From assembly GCF_009604455.1 (NCBI RefSeq), contig NZ_WEGL01000005.1, forward strand, positions 1 through 64,000: a stretch of DNA of 64,000 nucleotides, written 5' to 3'. Below the pieces are notes generated by a model. It made no database searches. It was not told the DNA's origin and saw only the letters and a list, made by a program, of their open reading frames with translations. The position numbers and the translations under genes were made by a program. The DNA is from Streptomyces sp. RB17. Its GTDB lineage: Bacteria; Actinomycetota; Actinomycetes; Streptomycetales; Streptomycetaceae. The first letter of the stretch is position 1, and each line of letters opens with the position of its first letter. Below, one piece after another: positions 27,400-35,967 of this stretch.

Positions 27400-27863
27400 C
27401 GGAACGCATCGAGATCGGGGCCAGGGCCGAGGACTTCGCCCTGCCCGACGAGACCGGCACCACCCGCCGGCTCACCGAACTGCTGGCCGACGGGCCGGTG
27501 GTCCTCTTCTTCTACCCGGCCGCCCTCACCCCCGGCTGCACCGCCGAGGCCTGCCACTTCCGCGACCTCGCCGCCGAGTTCGCCGCCGTCGGGGCCCGGC
27601 CCGTCGGCATCAGCGGCGACACCGTCGACAAGCAGCAGGAGTTCGCCGGCCGGCACGGCCTCGGCATGCCGCTGCTCTCCGACGCCGACGGCACGGTCCG
27701 CGAGCGGTTCGGCGTCAGACGCGGTTTTTCCCTCGCCCCCACCAAGCGGGTCACCTTCGTGATCGCCGAGGACCGGACGGTGCTGGAGATCGTCCGCAGC
27801 GAACTGCGCATGAACACCCACGCCGACCGGGCACTCGCTGCCCTGCGCGCCCACCAGAGCTGA
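27396..27863 (+). CDS. Peroxiredoxin, BCP/PrxQ type
   Basis: A 155-residue thiol peroxidase that reduces H2O2 and organic peroxides using thioredoxin. The motif TPGCTAEACHFRDL shows both the peroxidatic cysteine and the resolving cysteine five residues later, the hallmark of atypical two-Cys PrxQ enzymes. Other parts are normal: VVLFFYPAALTPGC, GISGDTVDKQQEFAGRHGL, PLLSDADGTVRERFGV. It is translationally coupled with the DoxX-like gene and downstream of a MarR regulator. Confidence 0.94.
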   Translation: MTERIEIGARAEDFALPDETGTTRRLTELLADGPVVLFFYPAALTPGCTAEACHFRDLAAEFAAVGARPVGISGDTVDKQQEFAGRHGLGMPLLSDADGTVRERFGVRRGFSLAPTKRVTFVIAEDRTVLEIVRSELRMNTHADRALAALRAHQS

Positions 27864-27939
27864 ACGCTCCTGTCCGGCCGAAGAGGCGGGAACGCCCCCG
27901 CGCTTGATGTACTGAGGCAATCGGAACATCCTTGGGCAT

Positions 27940-30288
27940 ATGAAGCATGGCGCCGCCGTGGCGGTCATCGACGCCCTGGGCACGGTGACCGGGTGGAGCG
28001 AGGGCGCGCGGCGGCTCACGGGCCGGTCGGCCGATGACGTCGTGGGCCGGCCCGCGGCCGGGCTGCTCGCCGGGGACGTCCCGGACGCCACGCTCGCCGC
28101 GCGGGCCGGCACCGTCGCGCTGCGCCACCGTGACGGCCACCGCATCGACGTGGCCCTCACCGCCTGCCCCCTCACCGGCGCCGGCGGGGAGCCCACCGGA
28201 TTCGTCGTCACGGCCTGCCCGCCCGGCGGCACCCTGGCCGCCGAGGCCTTCGAGCAGGCCTCCATGTCGATGTCGGTCTTCGACCCGCAGCAGCGCTATC
28301 TGCGGCTCAACGACGCCGCCTGCAAGGTGATGGGCGTCCCCGAGGCCGCGCTCACCGGCCGGTTCTTCCCGGACACCGTGGCCGAAGCCGAGTACAACGT
28401 GGGCTTCCTGCGCCACCTCCGCGAGGTCACCGAGACCGGCCGGCCCGTCCGCTACGAGAGCTTCGCCGACGCCCCCGCACTGAACCGGGAACATCTCTGG
28501 AGCATCGAGATGTGGCCGCTGCGCGCCGGCTCCGGCGAGCTGACCGGGGTCGCCATGGCGGCCTTCGACAGCAGTGAGCAGTACTGGGCCCGGCGCCGCC
28601 TGGCCCTGCTGAACGAGGCGTCGACCCGCATCGGCACCACCCTGGACGTCGTACGCACGGCCGAGGAACTCGTCGACGTCCTCGTCCCGCGCTACGCCGA
28701 CTTCGCCGGCGTCGACCTGCTGGACTGGGTGCTCGGCGCGGACGAGCCACCGGTGATCCCCGAAGGCGGTGTCGTCCTGCACCGCATCGCCCACGGCTCC
28801 AGCCACGAGGGCGACCCCTTCGCGGCCGTCCCCCTCGGCGAGACCGACGTCTACCCGCCGGACTCCCCGCCCGCCCGCGCCCTGCGCGACGGCCACGCGG
28901 TGCTCAGCCAGGCCGACGAGCCCGAGTTCGTCGAGTGGATCGCCGAGCGCAACGCGCGCTCACCGCAGGGCCGCCCGTACCGGCAGGGCGCCCACTCCCT
29001 GATCGCCGTGCCCCTGAGGGCGCGCGGCACCACCCTGGGCGTCGCGGTCTGCGTCCGTATGGCCCACCCCGACGCATACGGCCCCGACGACGCCGTCTTC
29101 GCCGAGGAACTCGGCAGCCGGGCCGCCGTGTGCATCGACAACGCCCACCGTTTCGCCCGCGAACGCAGCACCGCCCTCGCCCTCCAGCACAGCCTGCTGC
29201 CGAGCGGACTGCCTCCACAGGCGGCGCTCGAGGTGGCCCACCGGTATCTGCCCTGCGGATCGCTGGCCGGTATCGGCGGCGACTGGTTCGACGTCATCCC
29301 GCTCTCCGGCGGCCGGGTCGGCCTGGTCGTCGGCGACGTGGTCGGCCACGGCATCCAGTCCTCGGCCACCATGGGCCGGCTGCGGACGGCCGTCCGCACC
29401 CTCGCCGACGTCGACCTGCCGCCCGACGAACTCCTCACGCACCTGGACGACCTGGTCACCCACCTCGCCGCCGAGGGCTGCCGTGAGGAGGTCGCCGAAC
29501 TCGGCGCCACCTGCCTGTACGCCGTGTACGACCCCGTCTCCCGGCGGCTCGGCCTCGCCGCCGCCGGCCACCCGGCCCCGGCCGTCGTCCTGCCGGGCGG
29601 CACCGCCCGGACCGTGCCCATGAGCGCCGGACCGCCCCTCGGCGTCGGCGGACTGCCGTTCGAGGCGACGGAGCTGGAGCTTCCCGAGGGCTCCGTCGTC
29701 GCGCTCTACACCGACGGCCTGGTCGAGGACCGCGACCGGGATGTCGACGGGGCCACCGAGGAACTGCGCCGGGCCCTCGGTGTCCCCGCCAGGTCCCTGG
29801 AGACCCTGTGCGACGACGTCCTGAAGGCCGTCCTGCCCGACCAGCCCGCCGACGACGTCGCCCTGCTGCTGGTGCGCACCCGCGCTCTCGGCGCCGACCG
29901 GGTCGCCACCTGGGACGTGCCCCCCGACCCCGCCGAGGTCGCCGTCCTCCGGCAGGTGGCCGTCGAGCAACTGGCCGTCTGGGGACTGGACGAGGCCGCC
30001 TTCATCACCGAACTCGTCGTCAGTGAACTCGTCACCAACGCCATCCGCTACGGCGAACCGCCCATCCAGCTGCGGCTGATCCGTGACCGCGCGCTCATCT
30101 GCGAGGTCTCCGACGCCAGTTCCACCTCACCTCATCTGCGCCGGGCCCACGCCTACGACGAGGGCGGCCGCGGACTGCTGCTGGTCGCCCAGCTCACCCA
30201 GCGCTGGGGGAGCCGGCAGACGGGCCGGGGCAAGACGATCTGGGCCGAGCAGGCGCTGCCCGGCACCTTCGCGTCCATGGGGCACTGA
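27940..30288 (+). CDS. PAS/PAS/GAF sensor with PP2C phosphatase and HATPase domains
   Basis: A 782-residue cytoplasmic multidomain switch. From the N-terminus: PAS at 1-95 (VAVIDALGTVTGWSEGARRLTG), second PAS at 100-215 (SMSVFDPQQRYLRLNDAACKVMG), GAF at about 225-400 (LLNEASTRIGTTLDVVRTAEELVDVLVPRYADF), RsbU/SpoIIE PP2C at 410-645 (GGDWFDVIPLSGGRVGLVVGDVVGHG; AAGHPAPAVV; VALYTDGLVE) and an anti-sigma-type HATPase at 660-775 (FITELVVSELVTNAIRYG; GGRGLLLV). It thus joins phosphatase and kinase-type modules in one chain, a design Streptomyces has many times. Ligand and target sigma factor are unknown. Start ATG 27940 lacks a strong ribosome site. Confidence 0.94.
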   Translation: MKHGAAVAVIDALGTVTGWSEGARRLTGRSADDVVGRPAAGLLAGDVPDATLAARAGTVALRHRDGHRIDVALTACPLTGAGGEPTGFVVTACPPGGTLAAEAFEQASMSMSVFDPQQRYLRLNDAACKVMGVPEAALTGRFFPDTVAEAEYNVGFLRHLREVTETGRPVRYESFADAPALNREHLWSIEMWPLRAGSGELTGVAMAAFDSSEQYWARRRLALLNEASTRIGTTLDVVRTAEELVDVLVPRYADFAGVDLLDWVLGADEPPVIPEGGVVLHRIAHGSSHEGDPFAAVPLGETDVYPPDSPPARALRDGHAVLSQADEPEFVEWIAERNARSPQGRPYRQGAHSLIAVPLRARGTTLGVAVCVRMAHPDAYGPDDAVFAEELGSRAAVCIDNAHRFARERSTALALQHSLLPSGLPPQAALEVAHRYLPCGSLAGIGGDWFDVIPLSGGRVGLVVGDVVGHGIQSSATMGRLRTAVRTLADVDLPPDELLTHLDDLVTHLAAEGCREEVAELGATCLYAVYDPVSRRLGLAAAGHPAPAVVLPGGTARTVPMSAGPPLGVGGLPFEATELELPEGSVVALYTDGLVEDRDRDVDGATEELRRALGVPARSLETLCDDVLKAVLPDQPADDVALLLVRTRALGADRVATWDVPPDPAEVAVLRQVAVEQLAVWGLDEAAFITELVVSELVTNAIRYGEPPIQLRLIRDRALICEVSDASSTSPHLRRAHAYDEGGRGLLLVAQLTQRWGSRQTGRGKTIWAEQALPGTFASMGH

Positions 30289-30363
30289 TCATCGGAACGG
30301 GCAGCCCGTCCTCCGAGAACAGGGCGGAACCCGGTGATCCGTATGCGTACGTGATCGCGGGTG

Positions 30364-31374
30364 TCAGGCCGCCGCGCGCTCGCGGACCACGTCCCGTGCC
30401 CGTTTGTCCTCGCGCAGTCCCAGGAAGCGGGGATGGCGCAGCATGCCGTCCCGTGTCCACTCGGTGAAGGCGATCTGCGCGACCAGCTCGGGCTTCACCC
30501 AGCGGGCGCGGGCCTCGCGTACGGCGCCGGTGAAGGGCGAAGTGTCCCGGCGCAGCCCGTCCAGCCGCTCGCGCAGCTCCAGCAGCGTCCGCCGGTCGAA
30601 ACCGGTGCCCACCTTGCCGGCGTACCGCAGCCGGTCACCGTCGTAATGGCCGAGCAGCAGCGCCCCCAACCCGACGCGGCTGCCCGCCGGTTCGGTGAAG
30701 CCGCCGATCACGAACTCCTGCCCCTGCGCGCACTTGAGCTTCAGCCAGTCCGGGGACCGGCGCGTCCGGTACGGCCCGTCGGCCCGCTTGGCGATCAGTC
30801 CCTCCCAGCCCCGGCCGCAGGCCTCCGCCAGCAACGCGGCCCCGCCCGCGTTGCGATGCGGGGTCAGCCGCAGCGGGGCGCGGAAGGCCAGCGCCCGCCG
30901 CAGCAGCGACTTGCGGACACGCAAGGGGAGTTGACGGGTGTCGGCGCCCTCCAGGCGCAGCAGGTCGAAGAGGTAGTACGTCACCGCGACCCCGGACGCC
31001 TCGATGTCCGGGCGCCGGGTCAGCCCCAGCCTCCGCTGCAGCCGCGCGAAGTCGGTACGGCCGCCGCTGAACGCGACGACCTCGCCGTCCACCGTGAAGT
31101 CCGCGCACTCCTGCGCCTCGAGAGCCTCCACGATCTCCGGGTAGGTGTCGTTCAGCCGCTGTCCCGTGCGCGACAGCAGCCGTACCCGGTCGCCCTCGCG
31201 CACCGCCAGCAGCCGGACACCGTCCAGCTTCCGCTCGAACAGCCAGCCCTCGCCGAAGTCCCGCCGGTCGCTGAGCGTGGCCGGCATCGGTGCCGCCGCG
31301 AGCTCCGCGCCCGGCCCGGCCGGGCGCAGCAGCTCCCGCAGGTCGGCCGGCAGCCTGTCCTGCAGCGCCGGCAC
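30364..31374 (-). CDS. ATP-dependent DNA ligase, LigD ligase-domain type
   Basis: A 336-residue ligase with adenylation lysine at 49 (ERKLDGVRLLA), motif III TVDGEVVAF, motif IV GWEGLIAKRAD and motif V DWLKLKC; the OB domain runs from about 205 (EFVIGGFTEPAGSRVGLGALLLG; GKVGTGFD; ARWVKPELVAQIAFTEWT). These are the words of the C-terminal ligase domain of bacterial end-joining LigD. The GTG start sits six bases behind the stop of the phosphoesterase gene, whose end supplies the ribosome site GAGGAGTGAG, so the pair is co-translated. In Streptomyces the LigD activities are often split over separate genes. Confidence 0.93.
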   Translation of the reverse strand: MPALQDRLPADLRELLRPAGPGAELAAAPMPATLSDRRDFGEGWLFERKLDGVRLLAVREGDRVRLLSRTGQRLNDTYPEIVEALEAQECADFTVDGEVVAFSGGRTDFARLQRRLGLTRRPDIEASGVAVTYYLFDLLRLEGADTRQLPLRVRKSLLRRALAFRAPLRLTPHRNAGGAALLAEACGRGWEGLIAKRADGPYRTRRSPDWLKLKCAQGQEFVIGGFTEPAGSRVGLGALLLGHYDGDRLRYAGKVGTGFDRRTLLELRERLDGLRRDTSPFTGAVREARARWVKPELVAQIAFTEWTRDGMLRHPRFLGLREDKRARDVVRERAAA

Positions 31375-31380
31375 GGCACC

Positions 31381-31989
31381 TCACTCCTCGCCGTCGGCCG
31401 CGACCTGCGCGAGGGTGCGTCCGGTGCGCACCGAGCGGGCCCGCCGGGGATCCGGTGTGCCGTGCCCGGCCGACCGCGCCGACCCCTTGCGCACCAGCAG
31501 CCAGGCCTCCTGCTCACCCTGTTCCCCCCGGAAGCGGGTCAGGGCGTACTCGCCGTGCAGTTTGCTGCCGTGCAGCCGGAAGGTGGCGTGCCCGCGCTCC
31601 AGCGACTCCGCGAAGTCCACCGGGCGCCCCTTGCGGTCGTGGCTGAGCGGCTCGTACGTGCCGTTGTCCCAGACGATCACGGTCCCGCCGCCGTACTCAC
31701 CCTCCGGGATCACTCCCTCGAACTCCTCGTAGTCCAGCGGATGGTCCTCGGTGGGCACGGCCATCCGCTTGTCCCCGGGATCCGTGGACGGGCCCTTCGG
31801 GATCGACCACGACTTCAGGACGTCGTCCACCTGGAGCCGGAAGTCGAAGTGCATCCGGCTCGCGTCGTGGATCTGCACCACGAAATGCGGCTCGTCACCC
31901 CCGGCCCGGAGCTCCCGCCCCGACGGCTCGCGGGTCCGCTCGAAGTCGCGCCTGCCGCGGTACGTCCGCAGCCGGTCCTCCGCTGCCAC
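31381..31989 (-). CDS. LigD-type 3'-phosphoesterase domain protein
   Basis: A 202-residue protein that is just the N-terminal end-healing domain of LigD. The active-site residues known from Pseudomonas LigD (His42, His48, Asp50, His84) are all present, here as His41, His47, Asp49 and His83 (VVQIHDASRMHFDFRLQ; EDHPLDYEEFEG). The IPEGEYGGGTVIVWDNGTY signature follows. It would trim 3'-ribonucleotides and phosphates at breaks before sealing by the co-translated ligase. No polymerase domain gene or Ku is in the window. GTG start with AAGGAGCCGCAG. Confidence 0.94.
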   Translation of the reverse strand: MAAEDRLRTYRGRRDFERTREPSGRELRAGGDEPHFVVQIHDASRMHFDFRLQVDDVLKSWSIPKGPSTDPGDKRMAVPTEDHPLDYEEFEGVIPEGEYGGGTVIVWDNGTYEPLSHDRKGRPVDFAESLERGHATFRLHGSKLHGEYALTRFRGEQGEQEAWLLVRKGSARSAGHGTPDPRRARSVRTGRTLAQVAADGEE

Positions 31990-32046
31990 CTGCGGCTCCT
32001 TCCCTGCGCCGGCCTCACGCCCCCGAGTACCCCGGACCGGGGACGT

Positions 32047-32910
32047 TCAGCCCGCGATGCCGTCCAGCTCGGCGACCGCGTCGTCCGGCAGCACCAGCGA
32101 CGCGGCGGCGATGTTCTCCCGCAGGTGCTCCGGAGAGGAGGTGCCCGGGATGAGCGCGATGTTCGGCGACCGGCGCAGCAGCCAGGCCAGCGCCACCTGC
32201 TGCGCCGAGACCCCCAGCCGGGCGGCGACCTTCGCCAGCGTCTCGGACTGCAGCGGGCTGAAGCCGCCGAGCGGGAAGTACGGCACGAAGGCGATGTTCT
32301 TGGCCGCCGTCCGTTCCACGAGGGCGTCGTCCTGCCGGTTGGCCAGGTTGTACAGGTTCTGCACGGTCACCACGGGCGCGATCGCCAGCGCCTCGTCCAG
32401 CTGGGCCGCGGTCACCGTGCTCAGCCCCAGGTGCCGGATCAGCCCCCGCTCACGCAGCTCGGCCAGCGCGCCGAACTGCTCGGCCAGGGAATCGTCGTTC
32501 GGGGCGTCCACGTCACCCACCCGCAGATTGACGACATCCAGCGACTCCACACCCAGGTTCCGCAGGTTGTCGTACACCTGCGCCTTCAGGTCCTCCGGGT
32601 GCCGGGACAGGACCCAGCTGCCGTCGGCTCCGCGGCGGGCGCCGACCTTGGTGACGATGTGCAGCTCCTCGGGGTAGGGGTGCAGCGCCTCCCGGATGAG
32701 GTCGTTGACGACCACCGGCCCGTAGAAGTCGGCGGTGTCGATGTGCGTGATGCCCGCCTCCACCACCGCACGGAGCACCGCCACGGCCCGCTCACGGTCC
32801 TTCGGCGGACCGAAGACGTGCGGCCCGGCCAGCTGCATCGCGCCGTAGCCGACGCGCGTCAGGGTCAGGCCGTCGGCCGGGGTCAGGGTGCCGCCGAGCT
32901 GTGCAGTCAT
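32047..32910 (-). CDS. Aldo/keto reductase
   Basis: A 287-residue NADPH-dependent (beta/alpha)8 reductase. It carries the catalytic tyrosine/aspartate region HIDTADFYGP (D/Y pair), the lysine in VTKVGARRG and the cofactor loop ALIPGTSSPEHLRENI. ATG 32910 after GAGAGGTACGAC. The protein groups with the YdbC/AKR-type oxidoreductases with LTRVGYGAMQLAGPHVFGPP at the start. It is divergent from an XRE regulator 158 bases away, a frequent Streptomyces pairing in which the regulator senses the substrate. Confidence 0.93.
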   Translation of the reverse strand: MTAQLGGTLTPADGLTLTRVGYGAMQLAGPHVFGPPKDRERAVAVLRAVVEAGITHIDTADFYGPVVVNDLIREALHPYPEELHIVTKVGARRGADGSWVLSRHPEDLKAQVYDNLRNLGVESLDVVNLRVGDVDAPNDDSLAEQFGALAELRERGLIRHLGLSTVTAAQLDEALAIAPVVTVQNLYNLANRQDDALVERTAAKNIAFVPYFPLGGFSPLQSETLAKVAARLGVSAQQVALAWLLRRSPNIALIPGTSSPEHLRENIAAASLVLPDDAVAELDGIAG

Positions 32911-33068
32911 GTCGTACCTCTCATGGTGCTCGCGATGTCCGGGCCACCGGACCTGCCGACGGCCTCGCTCTCCACCCTGCGCCCCGCGCGCCCGTCGGTG
33001 CAGTACCCCGTCGATCCTGGGAGTGACAGGGCCAGTCACCGCCGGCCGGGCCGCCGTACGGTGGGGCC

Positions 33069-33944
33069 ATGGACCGGACGAACGCGCTCGGCGAGTTCCT
33101 GCGCGCCCGCCGGGCGCTGGTGCGCCCCGAGGACGTGGGGCTGCCCGGCGGCGGGCTGCGCCGGGTGCCGGGGCTGCGCCGCGAGGAGGTCGCGATGCTG
33201 GCCGGCATCAGCTCCGACTACTACCTGCGGCTGGAGCAGGGACGGGACCGCAACCCGTCCGTGCAGGTCCTTGAGGCCATCGCCGGCGTGCTGCGGCTCG
33301 ACGCCGACGCCACCGCCCACCTCGTCGGCCTCGCCCGGGACCGGCCGAGCTCCGGCGTACGGTCCGGGCGCCGCACCCAGCAGGTCCCGGCGAGCCTGTT
33401 GCAGCTCATCGACGGCTGGCCGCGCAACCCCGCCTACGTCCAGAACCGCTGCACCGACTGCCTCGCCGCCAACGCCCTCGCCACCGCGCTCACCCCGAAC
33501 TACCGGCCCGGCGTCAACCTCCTGCGGGCCGTCTTCCTCGACCCGGCCGAGCGCGAGCTGCGCCGGGACTGGGAGGACCTCACCGAGGAGGGCGTGGCCG
33601 TCCTGCGCTCCGAGGCCGGGGCGGACGCGGACGACCCGCGGCTGCGCGACCTGGTCGGCGAGCTGTCCCTGCGCAGCGAACGCTTCCGCACCCTGTGGGC
33701 GAGGCACGAGGTACGGCCCCGCCGCGGCCGGGTGAGCCGGCTGACCCATCCGCAGGTCGGCGACCTCGATCTGCAGTCGGACAAGCTGTCCGTGGACGGC
33801 ACCGACGGACTCACCCTGGTCGTCTTCCACGCCGAGCCCGGCAGCCGCAGTGCCGAACTGCTGGACATCCTCGGCAGCCTCGCCGCGCCGACCGGTGACC
33901 GTGCCCGGCCCGGCGGTGCGCAGGAACGGATCGAGGAGCAGTAG
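33069..33944 (+). CDS. XRE-family regulator with MmyB-like ligand-binding domain
   Basis: A 291-residue protein. The N-terminal HTH (LGEFLRARRALVRPEDVGLP-type start; VPGLRREEVAMLAGISSDYYLRLEQGRD) is followed by an MmyB-like domain (NCTDCLAANALATALTP-like stretch, GVNLLRAVFLDPAERELRRDWED, RLTHPQVGDLDLQSDKLSV). This two-domain form is an actinobacterial one-component regulator that usually sits divergent from a short-chain or aldo/keto reductase, exactly as here. The MmyB domain binds a fatty-acid-like ligand in the one known structure. Confidence 0.93.
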   Translation: MDRTNALGEFLRARRALVRPEDVGLPGGGLRRVPGLRREEVAMLAGISSDYYLRLEQGRDRNPSVQVLEAIAGVLRLDADATAHLVGLARDRPSSGVRSGRRTQQVPASLLQLIDGWPRNPAYVQNRCTDCLAANALATALTPNYRPGVNLLRAVFLDPAERELRRDWEDLTEEGVAVLRSEAGADADDPRLRDLVGELSLRSERFRTLWARHEVRPRRGRVSRLTHPQVGDLDLQSDKLSVDGTDGLTLVVFHAEPGSRSAELLDILGSLAAPTGDRARPGGAQERIEEQ

Positions 33945-33959
33945 GGTCTCCTCGTCGGC

Positions 33960-34790
33960 TCAGAACTCCTCGTGCCGCTCCGGGTCCCCGCCGAGCCGGC
34001 GTGGAGCGCGCCGGCCGATCGCCGCCAGTTGGTCGGAGTCCAGCTCGAAACCGAAGACGTCCAGGTTGGCGCGCTGCCGGCCCGGGTCGGCCGACTTCGG
34101 GACGGGCAGCGCGCCGATCTGGAGGTGCCAGCGCAGCAGCGCCTGCGCCGGGGTCACGCCGTGCGCCGCGGCGACCTCGGCGACCGCCGGATCGTCCAGC
34201 AGATCGCTGCCCCGGCCCAGCGGGCTCCAGCTCTCGGTGACGATGCCCTTGTCCGCGTGGAAGCCGCGCAGCTCCTCCTGCGGGAACAGCGGGTGCAGCT
34301 CGATCTGGTTCACCGAAGGCAGCACCCCGGTCTCCTTCTCCAGCCGCGTGATGTGTTCCGGCGTGAAGTTCGAGACTCCGATCGAGCGGACCAGCCCGTC
34401 CTCACGCAGCTTGATCATCGCCTTCCAGGAGTCGACGTACTTGCCGACCCGGGGGTTGGGCCAGTGGATCAGATACAGGTCCACGTACTCCAGGCCGAGC
34501 CGCCGCCGGGATTCCTCGAAGGACGCGAGCGTCTCCTCGTAGCCGTGGTGCCGGCCGGGCAGCTTGGTGGTCACGACCACCTCCGCACGGGGCACGCCGC
34601 TGCCCGCTACGGCCCGCCCGACACCGGTCTCGTTGCGGTAGTTCGTCGCGGTGTCCACCAGCCGGTAGCCCAGGCCGAGCGCGGAGCGTACGGCCCGCTC
34701 GGCGGCCGTGTCGTCCAGCGGCCACGTGCCCAGGCCGATGGCGGGGATCGTCGTACCGTCATTGAGCGTGTGCGCCGGAATGCCGTTCAC
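33960..34790 (-). CDS. Aldo/keto reductase (AKR5-type)
   Basis: A 276-residue reductase of the 2,5-diketo-D-gluconate reductase/prostaglandin-F synthase group. It keeps GLGTWPLDD, the catalytic LVDTATNYRNETGVGRA (Asp and Tyr), VVTTKLPGRHHG (Lys), DLYLIHWPNP (His), and the NADPH loop PVPKSADPGRQRANLDVFGFEL. GTG 34790 with GGGAAGGTCCCATC. It ends convergently 15 bases from the XRE gene. It is a second reductase within 3 kb, but of a different branch from the one at 32.0 kb. Confidence 0.94.
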   Translation of the reverse strand: MNGIPAHTLNDGTTIPAIGLGTWPLDDTAAERAVRSALGLGYRLVDTATNYRNETGVGRAVAGSGVPRAEVVVTTKLPGRHHGYEETLASFEESRRRLGLEYVDLYLIHWPNPRVGKYVDSWKAMIKLREDGLVRSIGVSNFTPEHITRLEKETGVLPSVNQIELHPLFPQEELRGFHADKGIVTESWSPLGRGSDLLDDPAVAEVAAAHGVTPAQALLRWHLQIGALPVPKSADPGRQRANLDVFGFELDSDQLAAIGRRAPRRLGGDPERHEEF

Positions 34791-34845
34791 GATGGGACCT
34801 TCCCTCGACTGTGTCGTCCTCCCAGCCTCACGGACAGGGTGAGCG

Positions 34846-35910
34846 GTGATCAACCGGACCGGTGGGGAGACGGCAGCGGGCGGCATGGCTGGCGGCGCGG
34901 ACAGCAACGGCACAGGTGGCGGACGGCCCACCTCACGGGATGTCGCGCGACTCGCCGGCGAACGCAACACGATCGGCTTCCACCACTCGGCCGACCTCAA
35001 GTCCTGGACGTACGCGGGCGGTTTCGTCAAGGACGGCATCGGCGTGCTCGAATGCCCCGACCTGTTCCGGATCACCGCCGACGACGGGACGGCGAAGTGG
35101 GTGCTGGGAGCGAGCGCGGACGGCACGGGGTCCGGGCAGCCGGGCACGTACGCCTACTGGACCGGTTCCTTCGACGGCAGTTCGTTCACCGCCGACTCCG
35201 CCGACCCGCAGTGGCTCGACCACGGCTGGGACTGGTACGCGGCGGTCACCTTCGAGAAGCGGCAGACGGACGGCTCACCGGATCCGGCGGCGCGCTACGC
35301 CCTCGGCCGGCTCAACAACTGGGCCTACGCCCACACCACACCCACGATCGACGCGGACGGCTTCAACGGCACCGACTCGATCGTCCGCGAGATCACTCTC
35401 AGGAGGTCCGCCCCCGGCGCCTACTACCCGGCCTCCCGTCCCGTCCCCGCGCTCGACTCCCACGTCTCCCGCACGGTGAACCTCGGCGACCTGACCGTCG
35501 AGGGCACCCGCCTCCTCGACGACACCGGCATCTCCCACGAGCTGACGACGGAGATCACCTGGTCCCGACTCACCGGAGCAGGCGTGCAGTTGCGCCGCTC
35601 ACCCGACGGTGGGCGGCACATCGACGCCGGCGTCTGGAGCGACTACGCCTTCCTCGACCGGCGCGGCACCGTGGGCCCCGACACCAGCGGCAACCGGCAG
35701 GGGAGCCGCACGCCCTTCGACCCGGGCGCCGGCCGGGTGAGGCTGCGCATCCTGGTGAACCGCACCTCCGTCGAGATGTTCGTGGACGACGGCCGGTACG
35801 TGCACTCCAGCGAGGTGTTCCCGTACCTGGTGGACGACCGGCCGGCCCTCTTCGCGGCCGGCGGTACGGCGGTGTTCCGGAACACGGTCATCCGGGAGTT
35901 CGCCGTGTGA
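34846..35910 (+). pseudogene. Deletion chimera: LacI-type HTH start fused to the C-terminal two-thirds of a GH32 fructan hydrolase
   Basis: The reading frame is open for 354 codons from GTG 34846. Residues 27-38 (RPTSRDVARLAG) are the opening of a LacI-family DNA-binding helix-turn-helix; at about residue 39 (base 34960) the sequence switches to NTIGFHHSADLKSWTYAGGF and then ECPDLF with the acid/base Glu69, and on through the GH32 C-terminal beta-sandwich (RILVNRTSVEMFVDDGRY). The GH32 nucleophile motif WMNDPNG and the FRDP motif are absent, as are the rest of the LacI domain and any signal peptide. An active levanase/invertase is therefore impossible. The simplest origin is a single deletion joining a regulator gene to its target gene. 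Confidence 0.8.
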
Positions 35911-35967
35911 GGACCCGGGGTGTCACGATCTTCGGTGGAGCCGGTTCGGACGAGCACGGGAGCGCGC

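Noticed and set aside
30361..33735. 1124-codon plus-strand open frame over the ligase genes
   Set aside because: Antisense to two clear LigD-type genes and an aldo/keto reductase; no domain recognised.
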